Shown: piece after piece, positions 30,039 to 39,028 of the stretch | How the letters are laid out: each line of letters starts with the position of its first letter | Numbering within the stretch: position 1 is the stretch's first letter | Source of the DNA: Sphingomonas_O antarctica | Lineage (GTDB): Bacteria; Pseudomonadota; Alphaproteobacteria; Sphingomonadales; Sphingomonadaceae | Direction of reading: 5' to 3' | Assembly (NCBI RefSeq): GCF_965137005.1 | Contig: NZ_CBCRXM010000003.1 | Location: 1 to 64,000, forward strand | Length of the DNA: 64,000 nucleotides | Notes under the pieces: model-generated | Seen by the model: the letters and a program-made list of their open reading frames with translations, nothing else | Databases searched by the model: none | Told to the model about the DNA's origin: nothing | Translations under genes and position numbers: made by a program

Positions 30039-31435
30039 GCCGCCAGCGCCTTGGGCAATCCGGCCGCCCATTTCGTAATGTCGCCCGCGCCGAGGCACAC
30101 GACCATGTCGCCTTCCAGCGCCTCGGCCCTTAGCGCCGCCGCCAAGCCGTCTTCATCGGTCACGGTCGCCACCGCGCGATGTCCGCGTTCGCGCAGTTTC
30201 TGCGCCAGCGTCTCGGCATCCACGCCCGGCACTGGCAACTCGCCCGCCGCATAGACCGGCGTCACATAAACCGCGTCGGCATCGTTGAACGCACCGGCAA
30301 AATCGTCCATCAACTCGCCCAAGCGCGAATAGCGATGCGGCTGGACCACCGCGATCACACGCCCCGTCGCAGACTCCCGCGCCGCCGACAGCACCGCTTT
30401 GATCTCGACCGGATGGTGCGCGTAATCGTCGATCACCGTCACGCCATTGGCCTCGCCGACGCGGGTGAAGCGCCGCTTGACCCCGCCGAACCCGGCAAAG
30501 CCCTGAGCAATACTGGCATCTTCGACGCCCATTTCCAGCGCCACCGCCACTGCCGCCAACGCGTTCTGGACATTGTGACGTCCGGCCATCGGGAGCGTCA
30601 CGTCATGGATTGTGCGCACGCTCTCGTCACGGCCGCGCACGGCCACGTCGAAGACGTTGCCGGCCGGGCTGGTGCGAATGTTGAGTCCGCGCACGTCGGC
30701 CTGTGCTGAAAAACCATAAGTCACCACGCGCCGGTCGCGGATGCGCGGGAGCAGCGCCTGCACTTCGGGATGGTCGAGGCACAGCACCGCCGCGCCGTAG
30801 AACGGCACATTCTCGATGAATTCGACATAGGCGTCCTTCGCCGCGTCGAACCCGCCATAATGGTCGAGATGTTCGGGATCGATGTTGGTCACCACCGCGA
30901 TGGTGCCGTCGAGGCGCAGAAAACTGCCGTCGCTCTCATCCGCCTCGACGACCATCCAGTCCGACTGGCCGATTCGTGCGTTCGACCCGTAACTGTTTAT
31001 AATCCCGCCATTAATTACCGTGGCATCGATCCCGCCGGCGTCGAGCAGCTTGGCCACAAGGCTGGTCGTCGTCGTCTTCCCATGAGTCCCCGCCACCGCG
31101 ACGGTCGACTTGAGCCGCATCAGCTCGGCGAGCATTTCGGCGCGGCGGACCACCGGAATGCGGCGGGCATAAGCCGCCTCGACCTCTGGGTTCGTCTTGC
31201 GGCTGACCGCGGTCGAGGTGACGACCACCGCCGCTTCGCCCAGATTGTTCGCATCATGCCCGATCGCCACCGGGATGCCCTTGGCGCGCAGACCTTCGAC
31301 CACATAGCCCTCGGCCATGTCGCTGCCCTGCACACGGTAGCCGAGATTGTGCATCACCTCGGCGATGCCCGACATGCCGATCCCGCCGATGCCGACGAAA
31401 TGGACGATGCCGATATCGGTCGGCACGCCCCTCAT
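30035..31435 (-). CDS. murC: UDP-N-acetylmuramate--L-alanine ligase
   Basis: A protein of 466 residues with the Mur-ligase plan: an N-terminal UDP-binding Rossmann domain (IVHFVGIGGIGMSGIAEVMH), a central ATPase domain with the P-loop AGTHGKTTTTS, and a C-terminal domain carrying VIDDYAHHPVEIKAVL. It adds the first peptide residue, L-Ala. Start and stop both overlap neighbours by 4 bp (murG upstream, murB downstream). Confidence 0.97.
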   Translation of the reverse strand: MRGVPTDIGIVHFVGIGGIGMSGIAEVMHNLGYRVQGSDMAEGYVVEGLRAKGIPVAIGHDANNLGEAAVVVTSTAVSRKTNPEVEAAYARRIPVVRRAEMLAELMRLKSTVAVAGTHGKTTTTSLVAKLLDAGGIDATVINGGIINSYGSNARIGQSDWMVVEADESDGSFLRLDGTIAVVTNIDPEHLDHYGGFDAAKDAYVEFIENVPFYGAAVLCLDHPEVQALLPRIRDRRVVTYGFSAQADVRGLNIRTSPAGNVFDVAVRGRDESVRTIHDVTLPMAGRHNVQNALAAVAVALEMGVEDASIAQGFAGFGGVKRRFTRVGEANGVTVIDDYAHHPVEIKAVLSAARESATGRVIAVVQPHRYSRLGELMDDFAGAFNDADAVYVTPVYAAGELPVPGVDAETLAQKLRERGHRAVATVTDEDGLAAALRAEALEGDMVVCLGAGDITKWAAGLPKALAA

Positions 31436-32559
31436 GCCGGCACCGGTTGAAGTTTGGCGGCCCCGACCAATTGTGGCGCGGTAGTATTGTCGAGGCTTTC
31501 GACCAGATCGGCAAGCAGACGCACCGCCTCGGGCCGCCCGACCGACAGTGCGGCGGCGGCAGCTTCGGGCAGGCGCGCGGCCAAATCCGCGATCGCGTCG
31601 GCGAGGCGTTGCGGCGTGATATGCGCCTCGGTCAGCACGATCGCGCCGCCCGCGTCGGCCATTTCGCGGGCATTGGCGGTCTGATGATCGTCCATGGCGC
31701 TGGGCAAGGGAATGAGGATCGCCGGGCGCCCAGCCGCGGTCAGTTCGGAAATTGTCGAAGCCCCCGCGCGCCCGATTACCAAATGCGCCACCGCGAGGCG
31801 TTCGGGCAGATCGGTGAGATAGGTCGCAATCTCCGCCTTGATGGCGAGTTTCTCGTATCGCGCGCGGACGGCATCCATGTCTTCGGCGCGGGCTTGCTGC
31901 ACCACGCTGAGGCGCGAGCGAAGATTGTCGGGCAACAGAGCGAACGCTTCGGGCACGACGCGGCTCATGACGGTCGCGCCCTGGCTGCCGCCGGTGACGA
32001 GGAGGTGAAACGTTCCGCCCACCGCCGGATAAGGCCGCGTACCGATGGCGATCACTTCCGCGCGTACCGGATTGCCGACCAAGCGCACCTTGTCCTCGCA
32101 GCTTGCTCGCACCCGCGCTGTGTCGGGATAGCTCGTGGCAATCGCATCGACCCGCGCAGCGACCAGCCGGTTGACGCGACCGAGCACGGCGTTTTGTTCA
32201 TGCACCGCAGTTTTCACACCCATGCCGAATGCCGCCGCCAGTGCGGGATAAGCGGGATAGCCGCCAAAGCCGATCACGGCCGCGGGCTTGCGTTGCTTGT
32301 ACAGCGCCCTCGCCTGCGCCCGGCCCTGCATGATCGCACGCACGCCGGGCAGCCAGCTGGTCGGCCTTCCCGTCAGCCGCCCCGCCGGCAGCACATGCGT
32401 CGCCACGCCATCGAACAAGCCCGGAATCTTGCTCCCCCGCGCATCAGTGACCAACGCCACTTTGTGCCCACGGTCCTTCAGCTCGCGCGCAAGGGCATGC
32501 GCCGGGACCATGTGCCCGCCGGTGCCACCTGCCGCCAATACGAATAGCTTCGCCGTCAA
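31432..32559 (-). CDS. murG: UDP-GlcNAc:lipid I N-acetylglucosaminyltransferase MurG
   Basis: A protein of 375 residues. GT-B fold: N-terminal loop LAAGGTGGHMVPAHALAREL, VHEQNAVLGRVNR, and the C-domain GRAGASTISELTAAGRP with PLPSAMDDHQTANA. It adds GlcNAc to lipid I at the inner face of the membrane. The start is TTG 32559, chosen because the conserved segment begins with it (TTG ACG GCG AAG, giving MTAKLFVLAAGG) and it overlaps the ftsW stop as TTGA. A GTG 12 nt upstream is possible. A TTG start here may lower expression relative to its neighbours. Confidence 0.95.
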   Translation of the reverse strand: MTAKLFVLAAGGTGGHMVPAHALARELKDRGHKVALVTDARGSKIPGLFDGVATHVLPAGRLTGRPTSWLPGVRAIMQGRAQARALYKQRKPAAVIGFGGYPAYPALAAAFGMGVKTAVHEQNAVLGRVNRLVAARVDAIATSYPDTARVRASCEDKVRLVGNPVRAEVIAIGTRPYPAVGGTFHLLVTGGSQGATVMSRVVPEAFALLPDNLRSRLSVVQQARAEDMDAVRARYEKLAIKAEIATYLTDLPERLAVAHLVIGRAGASTISELTAAGRPAILIPLPSAMDDHQTANAREMADAGGAIVLTEAHITPQRLADAIADLAARLPEAAAAALSVGRPEAVRLLADLVESLDNTTAPQLVGAAKLQPVPA

Positions 32560-33767
32560 CGCGTATTCCACCTGACCACATAAGGAGACCGCGTCAGATA
32601 CGGGTTGCGCCGGGTGAACGCCAGCAACAGCCCAAAGCCCATGCACAAGGCCAGCATCGACGAACCGCCATAGGAAATGAACGGCAGCGTCATGCCCTTT
32701 GACGGGGCGAGATGGACGTTAACCGCGATGTTAATCATCGCCTGGACCGCGAATTGGGTTGTCAGGCCCGCCGCCGCCAGCACGACGAACGGCTCATCTT
32801 CGTCGAGCAACTTGACGAACACGCGCACGACTATCGCGGTGAACAGGAGGGCCAGCGCGATGCAGGCGATCAAGCCGAATTCTTCACCGATTACGCTGAA
32901 AATGTAATCGGTCTGCGCCTCGGGCAGGTGAAACTTCTTCTCGCCGCCGCCGGGGCCGACGCCGAAGAAACCGCCGGCGACCAACGTCGCATGCGCACTG
33001 TCGACCTGATAAGTATCGCCCTGCTGGAACAGGAAATTGTCGATGCGCAACGTCGCCACCGGGTAGAACAGGTAGGCCATCACGATCCCGACGATCCCGC
33101 TGGCACCAAGCATGGCGAGGAGGCGGAAGCTGAGGCCTGAGAGCAACATCAGTGCCAGCCACAGGGTGCAAAACACCACTGTCTGCCCGAAATCAGGCTG
33201 CTTCATCAGCAAACCGCAGATGATCGCGGTGAGCACGAAGCTCAGCGGCGCGACGGGCAAGTTTTTGTCATGTTGCTTGAGGCTGAGCAGCCACGCCAGG
33301 CTGACGACGAAGAACGGCTTCAAAAATTCGGATGGCTGAAGCTCGCCAATGCCCAGCTCGATCCATCTTTGGGCGCCATTATGTTCGGCGCCGATCAGCG
33401 GCACTGCGGCGAGCATCACACTGAAAAACGCCGCACCCGCGAGGCTCAGGCGGCGCGCCGCATGCACCGGCAGCATCGATACGGCGATCATGGCGGGGAT
33501 CCCGACCACGACCCAGGCGAGTTGCCGCCAGAAATAGTGCAGCGGCGCGACGACGACATTGCCGCCCGAATAGCGATCCGCCGCAGCTGGCGAGGCCGCC
33601 GCCACGGCGATCAGTCCTACCGCGATGAGGATGAAGGCGAGCATCAGCAAAACGCGGTCGATCTCCCAGAACCAGCGGCCCAAAGGCGACTGGTTTGACC
33701 GTCCGACGCCGCTCGACAGACGCGCTGTGACCCGCGCCGGTGCGGCGAGTGCTCCGCCCAATTTCAT
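32556..33767 (-). CDS. ftsW: peptidoglycan glycosyltransferase FtsW
   Basis: A protein of 403 residues, SEDS family, with about ten hydrophobic helices. ATG 33767 overlaps the murD stop (ATGA). Motifs: HNGAQRWIELGIGELQPSEFLKP (the catalytic/loop region), FKKPDFGQT-like MKQPDFGQTVVF, and near the end LPFISYGGSSMLALCMGFG. It polymerises lipid II at the septum with FtsI. Confidence 0.97.
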   Translation of the reverse strand: MKLGGALAAPARVTARLSSGVGRSNQSPLGRWFWEIDRVLLMLAFILIAVGLIAVAAASPAAADRYSGGNVVVAPLHYFWRQLAWVVVGIPAMIAVSMLPVHAARRLSLAGAAFFSVMLAAVPLIGAEHNGAQRWIELGIGELQPSEFLKPFFVVSLAWLLSLKQHDKNLPVAPLSFVLTAIICGLLMKQPDFGQTVVFCTLWLALMLLSGLSFRLLAMLGASGIVGIVMAYLFYPVATLRIDNFLFQQGDTYQVDSAHATLVAGGFFGVGPGGGEKKFHLPEAQTDYIFSVIGEEFGLIACIALALLFTAIVVRVFVKLLDEDEPFVVLAAAGLTTQFAVQAMINIAVNVHLAPSKGMTLPFISYGGSSMLALCMGFGLLLAFTRRNPYLTRSPYVVRWNTR

Positions 33768-35206
33768 AGTGCCTCCACCAGGCGGCGAAACGTGTCGCCC
33801 CTGTCCTCGAAATCGCGAAACTGATCGAACGACGCGCAGGCGGGCGAGAGCAGGACGGTATCCCCCGCCTCCGCCACTGAAGCCGCGCTTTTCACTGCAA
33901 CGTCGAGCGTCCCGCATTCCTCGACCGGCATGTGCGGGCGGAGGATGTCGGCAAACATCGCGCCCGCCTCGCCAATGGTGTGCGCCGAACGGACATGGGC
34001 AAAATGCGGCGCGCAGGCGTCGAGATCGTGCGTCTTGGCCTGCCCGCCCAGGATCCAGCGCACGGCCGGATAGGCCGCGAGCGCGGGCGCGGTGGAGTCC
34101 GCGTTGGTCGCCTTGCTGTCGTTGACGTAGAGGACGTCGTGGAGTGTGCGGACACGCTCCATACGATGCGGCAAGCCGGGGTAGGTGTCGAGGCCCGTGC
34201 GGATTTGATCGGCATGCAAGCCCAATATGCCACATGTCGCGATTGCGGCCGCCGCGTTCTGAAGATTGTGCGGACCTTGCAGACTAGGCCAATCCTTTTG
34301 ACCGACAGGCATCTCACCTGGAATTACCATCGGCCTCCAAGTCCGCCCGCCTTCCGGCCGAGCATGGCCAAGGCTGTGAACATCGTTGGCGGGGAACGTC
34401 GGCGCTCCAATCGGTCGGTCTCGCAAGGACATAAGAAGCTGCCGAGTTGGACCCTCAACGTCTGTGATGACTGCCATCCCGGTTAGTTGCATTTTAAACA
34501 ATCGCGCCTTTGAGGCGACATATCCCTCGAAGCCATCGTAGCGATCCAAATGATCCGGCGTCACATTGAGCAGCACCGCGACATTGCAATCGAGGGTGAA
34601 AGTCAGGTCGATCTGATAGCTCGACAGTTCGAGGACATAGACCCCACCGTCGGGCAACGGCTCCTGCCCCAGGATCGGCAGGCCGATATTGCCGCCCATC
34701 ATCGTCGGGACGCCCGCGGTCTTGAGGATGTGGTGGACGAGGGCGGTGGTCGTCGATTTGCCGTTGGTGCCGGTGATGCCGACGACCTTGTGTGGCGGCA
34801 ATTCGGCGCGGGCCTGCGCGAACAGTTCGATGTCGCCGATGACGGGCACGCCGTATTTCGCGGCATGGGCGGCGATCGGGTGGCGATTGAGCGGGACGCC
34901 GGGGGAAACGATGACGGCAGCGAAACCGGTGAGGTCGGTGCCGAGGATGTCCTCAACCACAAGACTGCCGTCACCCCGGACTTGATCCGGGGTCCACTTC
35001 TCAACTTGCGGTGACACCTCGCGTGGAGGGGTGGATCCCGGATCAAGTCCGGGATGACGAGTAAGGTCTAGGCGGGCCTTTTCATCGGAATCCCATGCGA
35101 GAACTTCCGCCCCGCTCGCCAGCAAGGCGTCGACCGTCGCGCGGCCCGAGCGTGCCAGCCCGAGCACCGCAAAGCGTTTACCGCGCCAGGTGCTGCTGGT
35201 GATCAC
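33764..35206 (-). CDS. murD: UDP-N-acetylmuramoylalanine--D-glutamate ligase with a repeat-encoded insertion
   Basis: A protein of 480 residues starting at GTG 35206 (GTGA overlap with the mraY stop). Domain 1 opens RFAVLGLARSGRATVDALLA; the P-loop GITGTNGKSTTT is at about 143-154; SSYQIDLTFTLDCNVAVLLN and YVNDSKATNADSTAPAL are in the ATPase and C-terminal regions. Residues about 49-79 (RHPGLDPGS ... KWTPDQVRGDG) are encoded by an inverted palindromic repeat pair and interrupt domain 1 between VLAWDSDEKARLDL and SLVVEDILGTDL. The protein is about 30 residues longer than is usual. The enzyme adds D-Glu and should be essential, so the insertion is presumably tolerated as a surface loop. Confidence 0.96.
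   Translation of the reverse strand: MITSSTWRGKRFAVLGLARSGRATVDALLASGAEVLAWDSDEKARLDLTRHPGLDPGSTPPREVSPQVEKWTPDQVRGDGSLVVEDILGTDLTGFAAVIVSPGVPLNRHPIAAHAAKYGVPVIGDIELFAQARAELPPHKVVGITGTNGKSTTTALVHHILKTAGVPTMMGGNIGLPILGQEPLPDGGVYVLELSSYQIDLTFTLDCNVAVLLNVTPDHLDRYDGFEGYVASKARLFKMQLTGMAVITDVEGPTRQLLMSLRDRPIGAPTFPANDVHSLGHARPEGGRTWRPMVIPGEMPVGQKDWPSLQGPHNLQNAAAAIATCGILGLHADQIRTGLDTYPGLPHRMERVRTLHDVLYVNDSKATNADSTAPALAAYPAVRWILGGQAKTHDLDACAPHFAHVRSAHTIGEAGAMFADILRPHMPVEECGTLDVAVKSAASVAEAGDTVLLSPACASFDQFRDFEDRGDTFRRLVEAL
34970..35058 (-). repeat. inverted palindromic repeat pair inside murD
   Basis: CCCCGGA-CTTGA-TCCGGGG (34974-34992) and ATCCCGGA-TCAAG-TCCGGGAT (35035-35055) form an inverted pair. 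Over 26 nt (34970-34995 versus 35033-35058) about 24 bases match. This is the widespread alphaproteobacterial GTCAYCCCGGACTTGATCCGG type repeat, here translated in frame as RHPGLDPGS and KWTPDQVRGD. Confidence 0.9.
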
Positions 35207-36273
35207 CGGAGCTTGAGCGTCGACAGGCCGGCGAGCGCCAGGACCAAGCTGATGATCCAGAAGCGGATCACCACGGTCGGCTCGCTCCACCCCAATTGTT
35301 CGAAATGATGGTGGATCGGCGCCATCTTGAACACGCGTTTGCCGGTGCGTTTGAAAAAGAACACCTGGATGATGACGCTCAGCGCCTCGACCACGAATAG
35401 CCCGCCGACGATGCCCAGCACCAGTTCGTGATGCGACGTCACCGCGAGCGTCCCAAGCGCGCCGCCGAGGGCCAAGCTGCCGGTATCACCCATAAACACC
35501 GCCGCAGGGGGCGCGTTGAACCACAGGAAGGCGAGCCCCGCTCCGACGATCCCGCCACAAAAGATCGCCAGGTCGCCCGCACCCGGCACATGCGGGATGC
35601 CGAGATACGTTGCGAACTTCGCATTGCCTGCCAGGTAAACGATGATCATGAAGGTCACGCTGGCGATGATGACGGGCATCGTCGCCAGGCCATCGAGCCC
35701 GTCGGTCAGGTTCACCGCATTGCCGAATGAAACGATCACGAAGGCTGCGAACAAGAAGTAGAATGGCCCCAGATCGGGGTGAAAATTGCTGAAGAACGGG
35801 ACGTACAGCTCGGTTCCGTTGTGATGCGCGATGATCCAGGTGGCGATCAGCGCAATGACGAATTCGGCGACGAGGCGCATCCGGCCCGACACCCCGGCAT
35901 GACTGTTCTTGCGCACCTTATCGAGGTCGTCGAGAAACCCGATGGTCCCAAAGCCGGCGGTGACCGCGAGGCAGGCCCAGACATAGGGATTGTTCAAATC
36001 CATCCACAACAAGGCGGAAATGAACAGCGAGGTCAGGATCATCAGCCCACCCATGGTCGGCGTGCCGACCTTGGCGAGGTGGGTTTGCGGACCGTCTTCG
36101 CGGATCGGCTGACCCTTGCCCTGACGGATACGCAGCCAGCCGATGAATTTGGGGCCGATCAACAGGCCGATAATGAGGGACGTCGCCACCGCCCCGCCGG
36201 TGCGAAACGAAAGGTAGCGCAACAGGTTGAGGACGCTGGGAAAGCCCATCCAGTCGGCGATCAGATAGAGCAT
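35203..36273 (-). CDS. mraY: phospho-N-acetylmuramoyl-pentapeptide transferase MraY
   Basis: A protein of 356 residues, ten predicted helices. Motifs: KVGTPTMGGLMIL, GFLDDLDKVRKNSHAGVSGR (the DDD-type metal site), AVNLTDGLDGLA and PIHHHFEQLGWSEP. It transfers MurNAc-pentapeptide phosphate to undecaprenyl phosphate to make lipid I. Its ATG lies inside the end of murF (13-bp overlap), which is unusual but leaves both frames intact. Confidence 0.98.
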   Translation of the reverse strand: MLYLIADWMGFPSVLNLLRYLSFRTGGAVATSLIIGLLIGPKFIGWLRIRQGKGQPIREDGPQTHLAKVGTPTMGGLMILTSLFISALLWMDLNNPYVWACLAVTAGFGTIGFLDDLDKVRKNSHAGVSGRMRLVAEFVIALIATWIIAHHNGTELYVPFFSNFHPDLGPFYFLFAAFVIVSFGNAVNLTDGLDGLATMPVIIASVTFMIIVYLAGNAKFATYLGIPHVPGAGDLAIFCGGIVGAGLAFLWFNAPPAAVFMGDTGSLALGGALGTLAVTSHHELVLGIVGGLFVVEALSVIIQVFFFKRTGKRVFKMAPIHHHFEQLGWSEPTVVIRFWIISLVLALAGLSTLKLR

Positions 36274-37616
36274 CGGTCCTCCTTCAGTGCCGCGATCAGG
36301 CGGCCGAGACCGACCCCGTTCGAACCCTTGACCAGCACTGCGTCACCGCCTTGCAGCACGGCCTTGAGGGCGTCGAGCGCGGTTTCCGCACTATCCACAG
36401 TTTCGACGCCCGTCTGCCCGGCGAGCGCGTCGGCCAGCGGTTTCATGCCATCGCCGACGAGAATCGCATGGGTGACGCCAGCCTCGATCACCGGCCCAGC
36501 AATCAGACGGTGAAGTTCGGCACTATCGTCACCCAGTTCGAACATTTCGCCGAGCACCGCGATGCGTCGCCCGGGCTCGTGGCCGAGGACCTTCAACGTC
36601 GCGGCCATCGACGCGGCGTTGGCGTTGTAGCTCTCGTCGATGATCGTCGCGCCGCGCGCATTGAACCGCGCGCCGCGCCCGGCGAGTCCTTCGAGTTCGC
36701 CCAGCGCCAGCGCGGCGATGCCAATGTCGCCACCCAGCGCCTCGACCGTGGCCAGCACGCCGAGCGCGTTCGACACCCAATGCGCGCCGGGCTGATTGAG
36801 GCGAAACGAGACTTGGCCCGACAGAAGGTGCGCGGTGAGTTGCGTACCGCTGGCGTCCGCAAACACATCTTCGGCGCGGACCAGTCCGCCCTCGCCGAAC
36901 GTAACGATTGCCGCACCAGCGTCCTGCGCCTTGGCGATAATGCGGTCGGCATGCGCGGCGTCGGCGGGGATAATCGCGGTGCCGCCGGGTTCAAGCGCTT
37001 CGAAGATTTCGGCCTTGGCATCGGCGATGGCTTCGAGGCTGCCGAGGTGTTCGATATGCGCCGGCGCGATGGCGGTGATCAGGGCAATATGCGGGCGGAC
37101 CATGCAAGTCAGTGAGGCGATTTCTCGGGCATGGTTCATGCCCATTTCGAACACGCCGTAATCGCTGTTGGCGGGCATGCGCGACAGACTGAGCGGCACG
37201 CCGGTGTGGTTGTTGTAGCTTTTGACCGAGCGGTGGACCTTTACGCCCGGCTGTCGCGCGAGCGCCGCGGCGAGGGCTTCTTTGGTCGAGGTCTTGCCGA
37301 CCGATCCGGTAACCCCGGCGATGCGCGCTTCGGTGCGGGTGCGCGCGGCAATGCCGAGGGCTTCGAGACCGCGCGCGACATCGGGAACGAGGATGTGCGG
37401 GCCATTGACGGGTTGCGACACCAAAGCGCCGGATGCGCCGCTTTCGAACGCACCCGCCACGAAGCGATGGCCATCGGTCGCGCTTCCCGGCATCGCCACA
37501 AAAAAGTCGCCATGCGTCACATCACGGCTGTCGAAGGTCACACCATCGACGGCGAAATCAGCGGACGCCGTGCCCCCCGTCGCGGCGGCGATGTCGGCGG
37601 CAGTCCACAGGCTCAT
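36261..37616 (-). CDS. murF: UDP-MurNAc-tripeptide--D-alanyl-D-alanine ligase
   Basis: A protein of 451 residues. ATG 37616 overlaps the murE stop (ATGA). N-terminal domain: MSLWTAADIAAATGG...VDGVTFDSRDV. The P-loop is GVTGSVGKTSTKEALA and the C-terminal part has IIDESYNANAASMAATLKVL. It adds D-Ala-D-Ala to complete the UDP-pentapeptide. It overlaps the following mraY by 13 bp. Confidence 0.97.
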   Translation of the reverse strand: MSLWTAADIAAATGGTASADFAVDGVTFDSRDVTHGDFFVAMPGSATDGHRFVAGAFESGASGALVSQPVNGPHILVPDVARGLEALGIAARTRTEARIAGVTGSVGKTSTKEALAAALARQPGVKVHRSVKSYNNHTGVPLSLSRMPANSDYGVFEMGMNHAREIASLTCMVRPHIALITAIAPAHIEHLGSLEAIADAKAEIFEALEPGGTAIIPADAAHADRIIAKAQDAGAAIVTFGEGGLVRAEDVFADASGTQLTAHLLSGQVSFRLNQPGAHWVSNALGVLATVEALGGDIGIAALALGELEGLAGRGARFNARGATIIDESYNANAASMAATLKVLGHEPGRRIAVLGEMFELGDDSAELHRLIAGPVIEAGVTHAILVGDGMKPLADALAGQTGVETVDSAETALDALKAVLQGGDAVLVKGSNGVGLGRLIAALKEDRCSI

Positions 37617-39028
37617 GCGGCACACTCGCGCGCGACCTGAACATCGTCGAACGGCAGCACGCGATCACCGACGGTCTGGCCGGTTTCGTGACCCTTGCCG
37701 GCGATCAGGACGATGTCCTGCATGCCCGCCTCGTTGATCGCCGCGGCGATGGCGTCGCGACGATCGCCGATCTCCGTGGCTTCAGGCGCCTTGGCGAGAA
37801 TCGCGGCGCGGATTTGCGCTGGATCTTCCGAACGCGGATTGTCGTCGGTGACGATGACGCGATCGGCCATCGCCTCCGCGATCAGACCCATTTCGGCGCG
37901 CTTGCCCTGATCGCGGTCGCCGCCTGCGCCGAAGACGAGGATCAGGCGGCCGAGCGCATGAGGCTTCAGCGCCGAAATCGCCGCCGCCAGCGCATCGGGC
38001 GTGTGGGCGTAATCGACATAGACCGGCGTCCCCGAACGGCTGATGACGGCGCGTTCGAGGCGACCGCGCACCGGCTGGACGCGCTCGAGCGCCTTCAGGG
38101 TTTCGCGCACATCGCCGCCGGTGGCGATCACCAGCCCGGCGGCTGTTAGCGCGTTCGCCGCCTGATACGCCCCGATCAGCGGCAAGCGGATCTGATACTC
38201 GATCCCGTCATGCTCGATCGTCAGTTCCTGGCCGAGTTGCGTGGGCGCACGCCGGAGGAGACGGAGAGTTCCTCCACGCGCGCCCACGCCGACCAGCCGC
38301 AGCCCCCGCGCGCGGGCCAGGTCGATCACACGATCCGATGCCTCGTCGTCCTGCCAGACGACCACCGTGCCATCGTCGCCGACGACTTCGGCGAACAGGC
38401 GCAGCTTCGCGGTGAGATAAGCTGCCATGTCATAATGATAATCGAGGTGGTCGCGGCTGAGGTTGGTGAACGCCGCCGCGGCGACCGGCAGCCCTTCGGT
38501 GCGATATTGATCCAACCCGTGGCTCGATGCCTCGAATGCTGCATGCGTCACGCCTTCGCGCGCCAGCCCCGCCATATTGGCGAGGAACGTGACGACATCG
38601 GGCGTGGTCAGCCCTGTGCGCACCTGTTCGTCGCCCGTCGTCACGCCCAGCGTGCCGATCGACGCCGCGCGATGCCCGGCGATGCGCCACAATTGCCGGG
38701 TCAGTTCGACGGTCGAGGTCTTGCCGTTGGTGCCGGTGACCGCGACCGTGACGGCGGGAAACGGTGCAAAGAATTGGGCGGCGAGCAGGGCAAAGGCGCG
38801 GCGCGGCTCGTCGGCGGGAATGTGCACCGCGCCGTCGACTTTGGCCTCGCGTCGCGCGACAATCGCAACCGCGCCGGCGGCTATCGCAGCAGGTATGAAA
38901 TCCTCGCCATTGACGCGCAACCCTTGGAACGCGCCGAATACATTGCCCGGCGCGACTTTGCGATGATCGATCGCGAAGCCGGTGACGTCCGCGGCGTCGG
39001 TCGTGCCGAGGAGCTCGCCCAGCCGCAT
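37613..39028 (-). CDS. murE: UDP-MurNAc-L-alanyl-D-glutamate--2,6-diaminopimelate ligase
   Basis: A protein of 471 residues with P-loop VTGTNGKTSTVELTRQLW and the diaminopimelate recognition motif DDNPRSEDP (the DNPR form of DAP-adding enzymes), so meso-DAP rather than Lys is the third residue. The start ATG 39028 shares one base with the ftsI stop (TAATG). It acts in the cytoplasm between MurD and MurF. Confidence 0.97.
   Translation of the reverse strand: MRLGELLGTTDAADVTGFAIDHRKVAPGNVFGAFQGLRVNGEDFIPAAIAAGAVAIVARREAKVDGAVHIPADEPRRAFALLAAQFFAPFPAVTVAVTGTNGKTSTVELTRQLWRIAGHRAASIGTLGVTTGDEQVRTGLTTPDVVTFLANMAGLAREGVTHAAFEASSHGLDQYRTEGLPVAAAAFTNLSRDHLDYHYDMAAYLTAKLRLFAEVVGDDGTVVVWQDDEASDRVIDLARARGLRLVGVGARGGTLRLLRRAPTQLGQELTIEHDGIEYQIRLPLIGAYQAANALTAAGLVIATGGDVRETLKALERVQPVRGRLERAVISRSGTPVYVDYAHTPDALAAAISALKPHALGRLILVFGAGGDRDQGKRAEMGLIAEAMADRVIVTDDNPRSEDPAQIRAAILAKAPEATEIGDRRDAIAAAINEAGMQDIVLIAGKGHETGQTVGDRVLPFDDVQVARECAA

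Noticed and set aside
36261..36273. 13-bp overlap of murF and mraY as a possible frameshift error
   Set aside because: Both proteins are complete with normal ends and starts, so the overlap is genuine gene packing.
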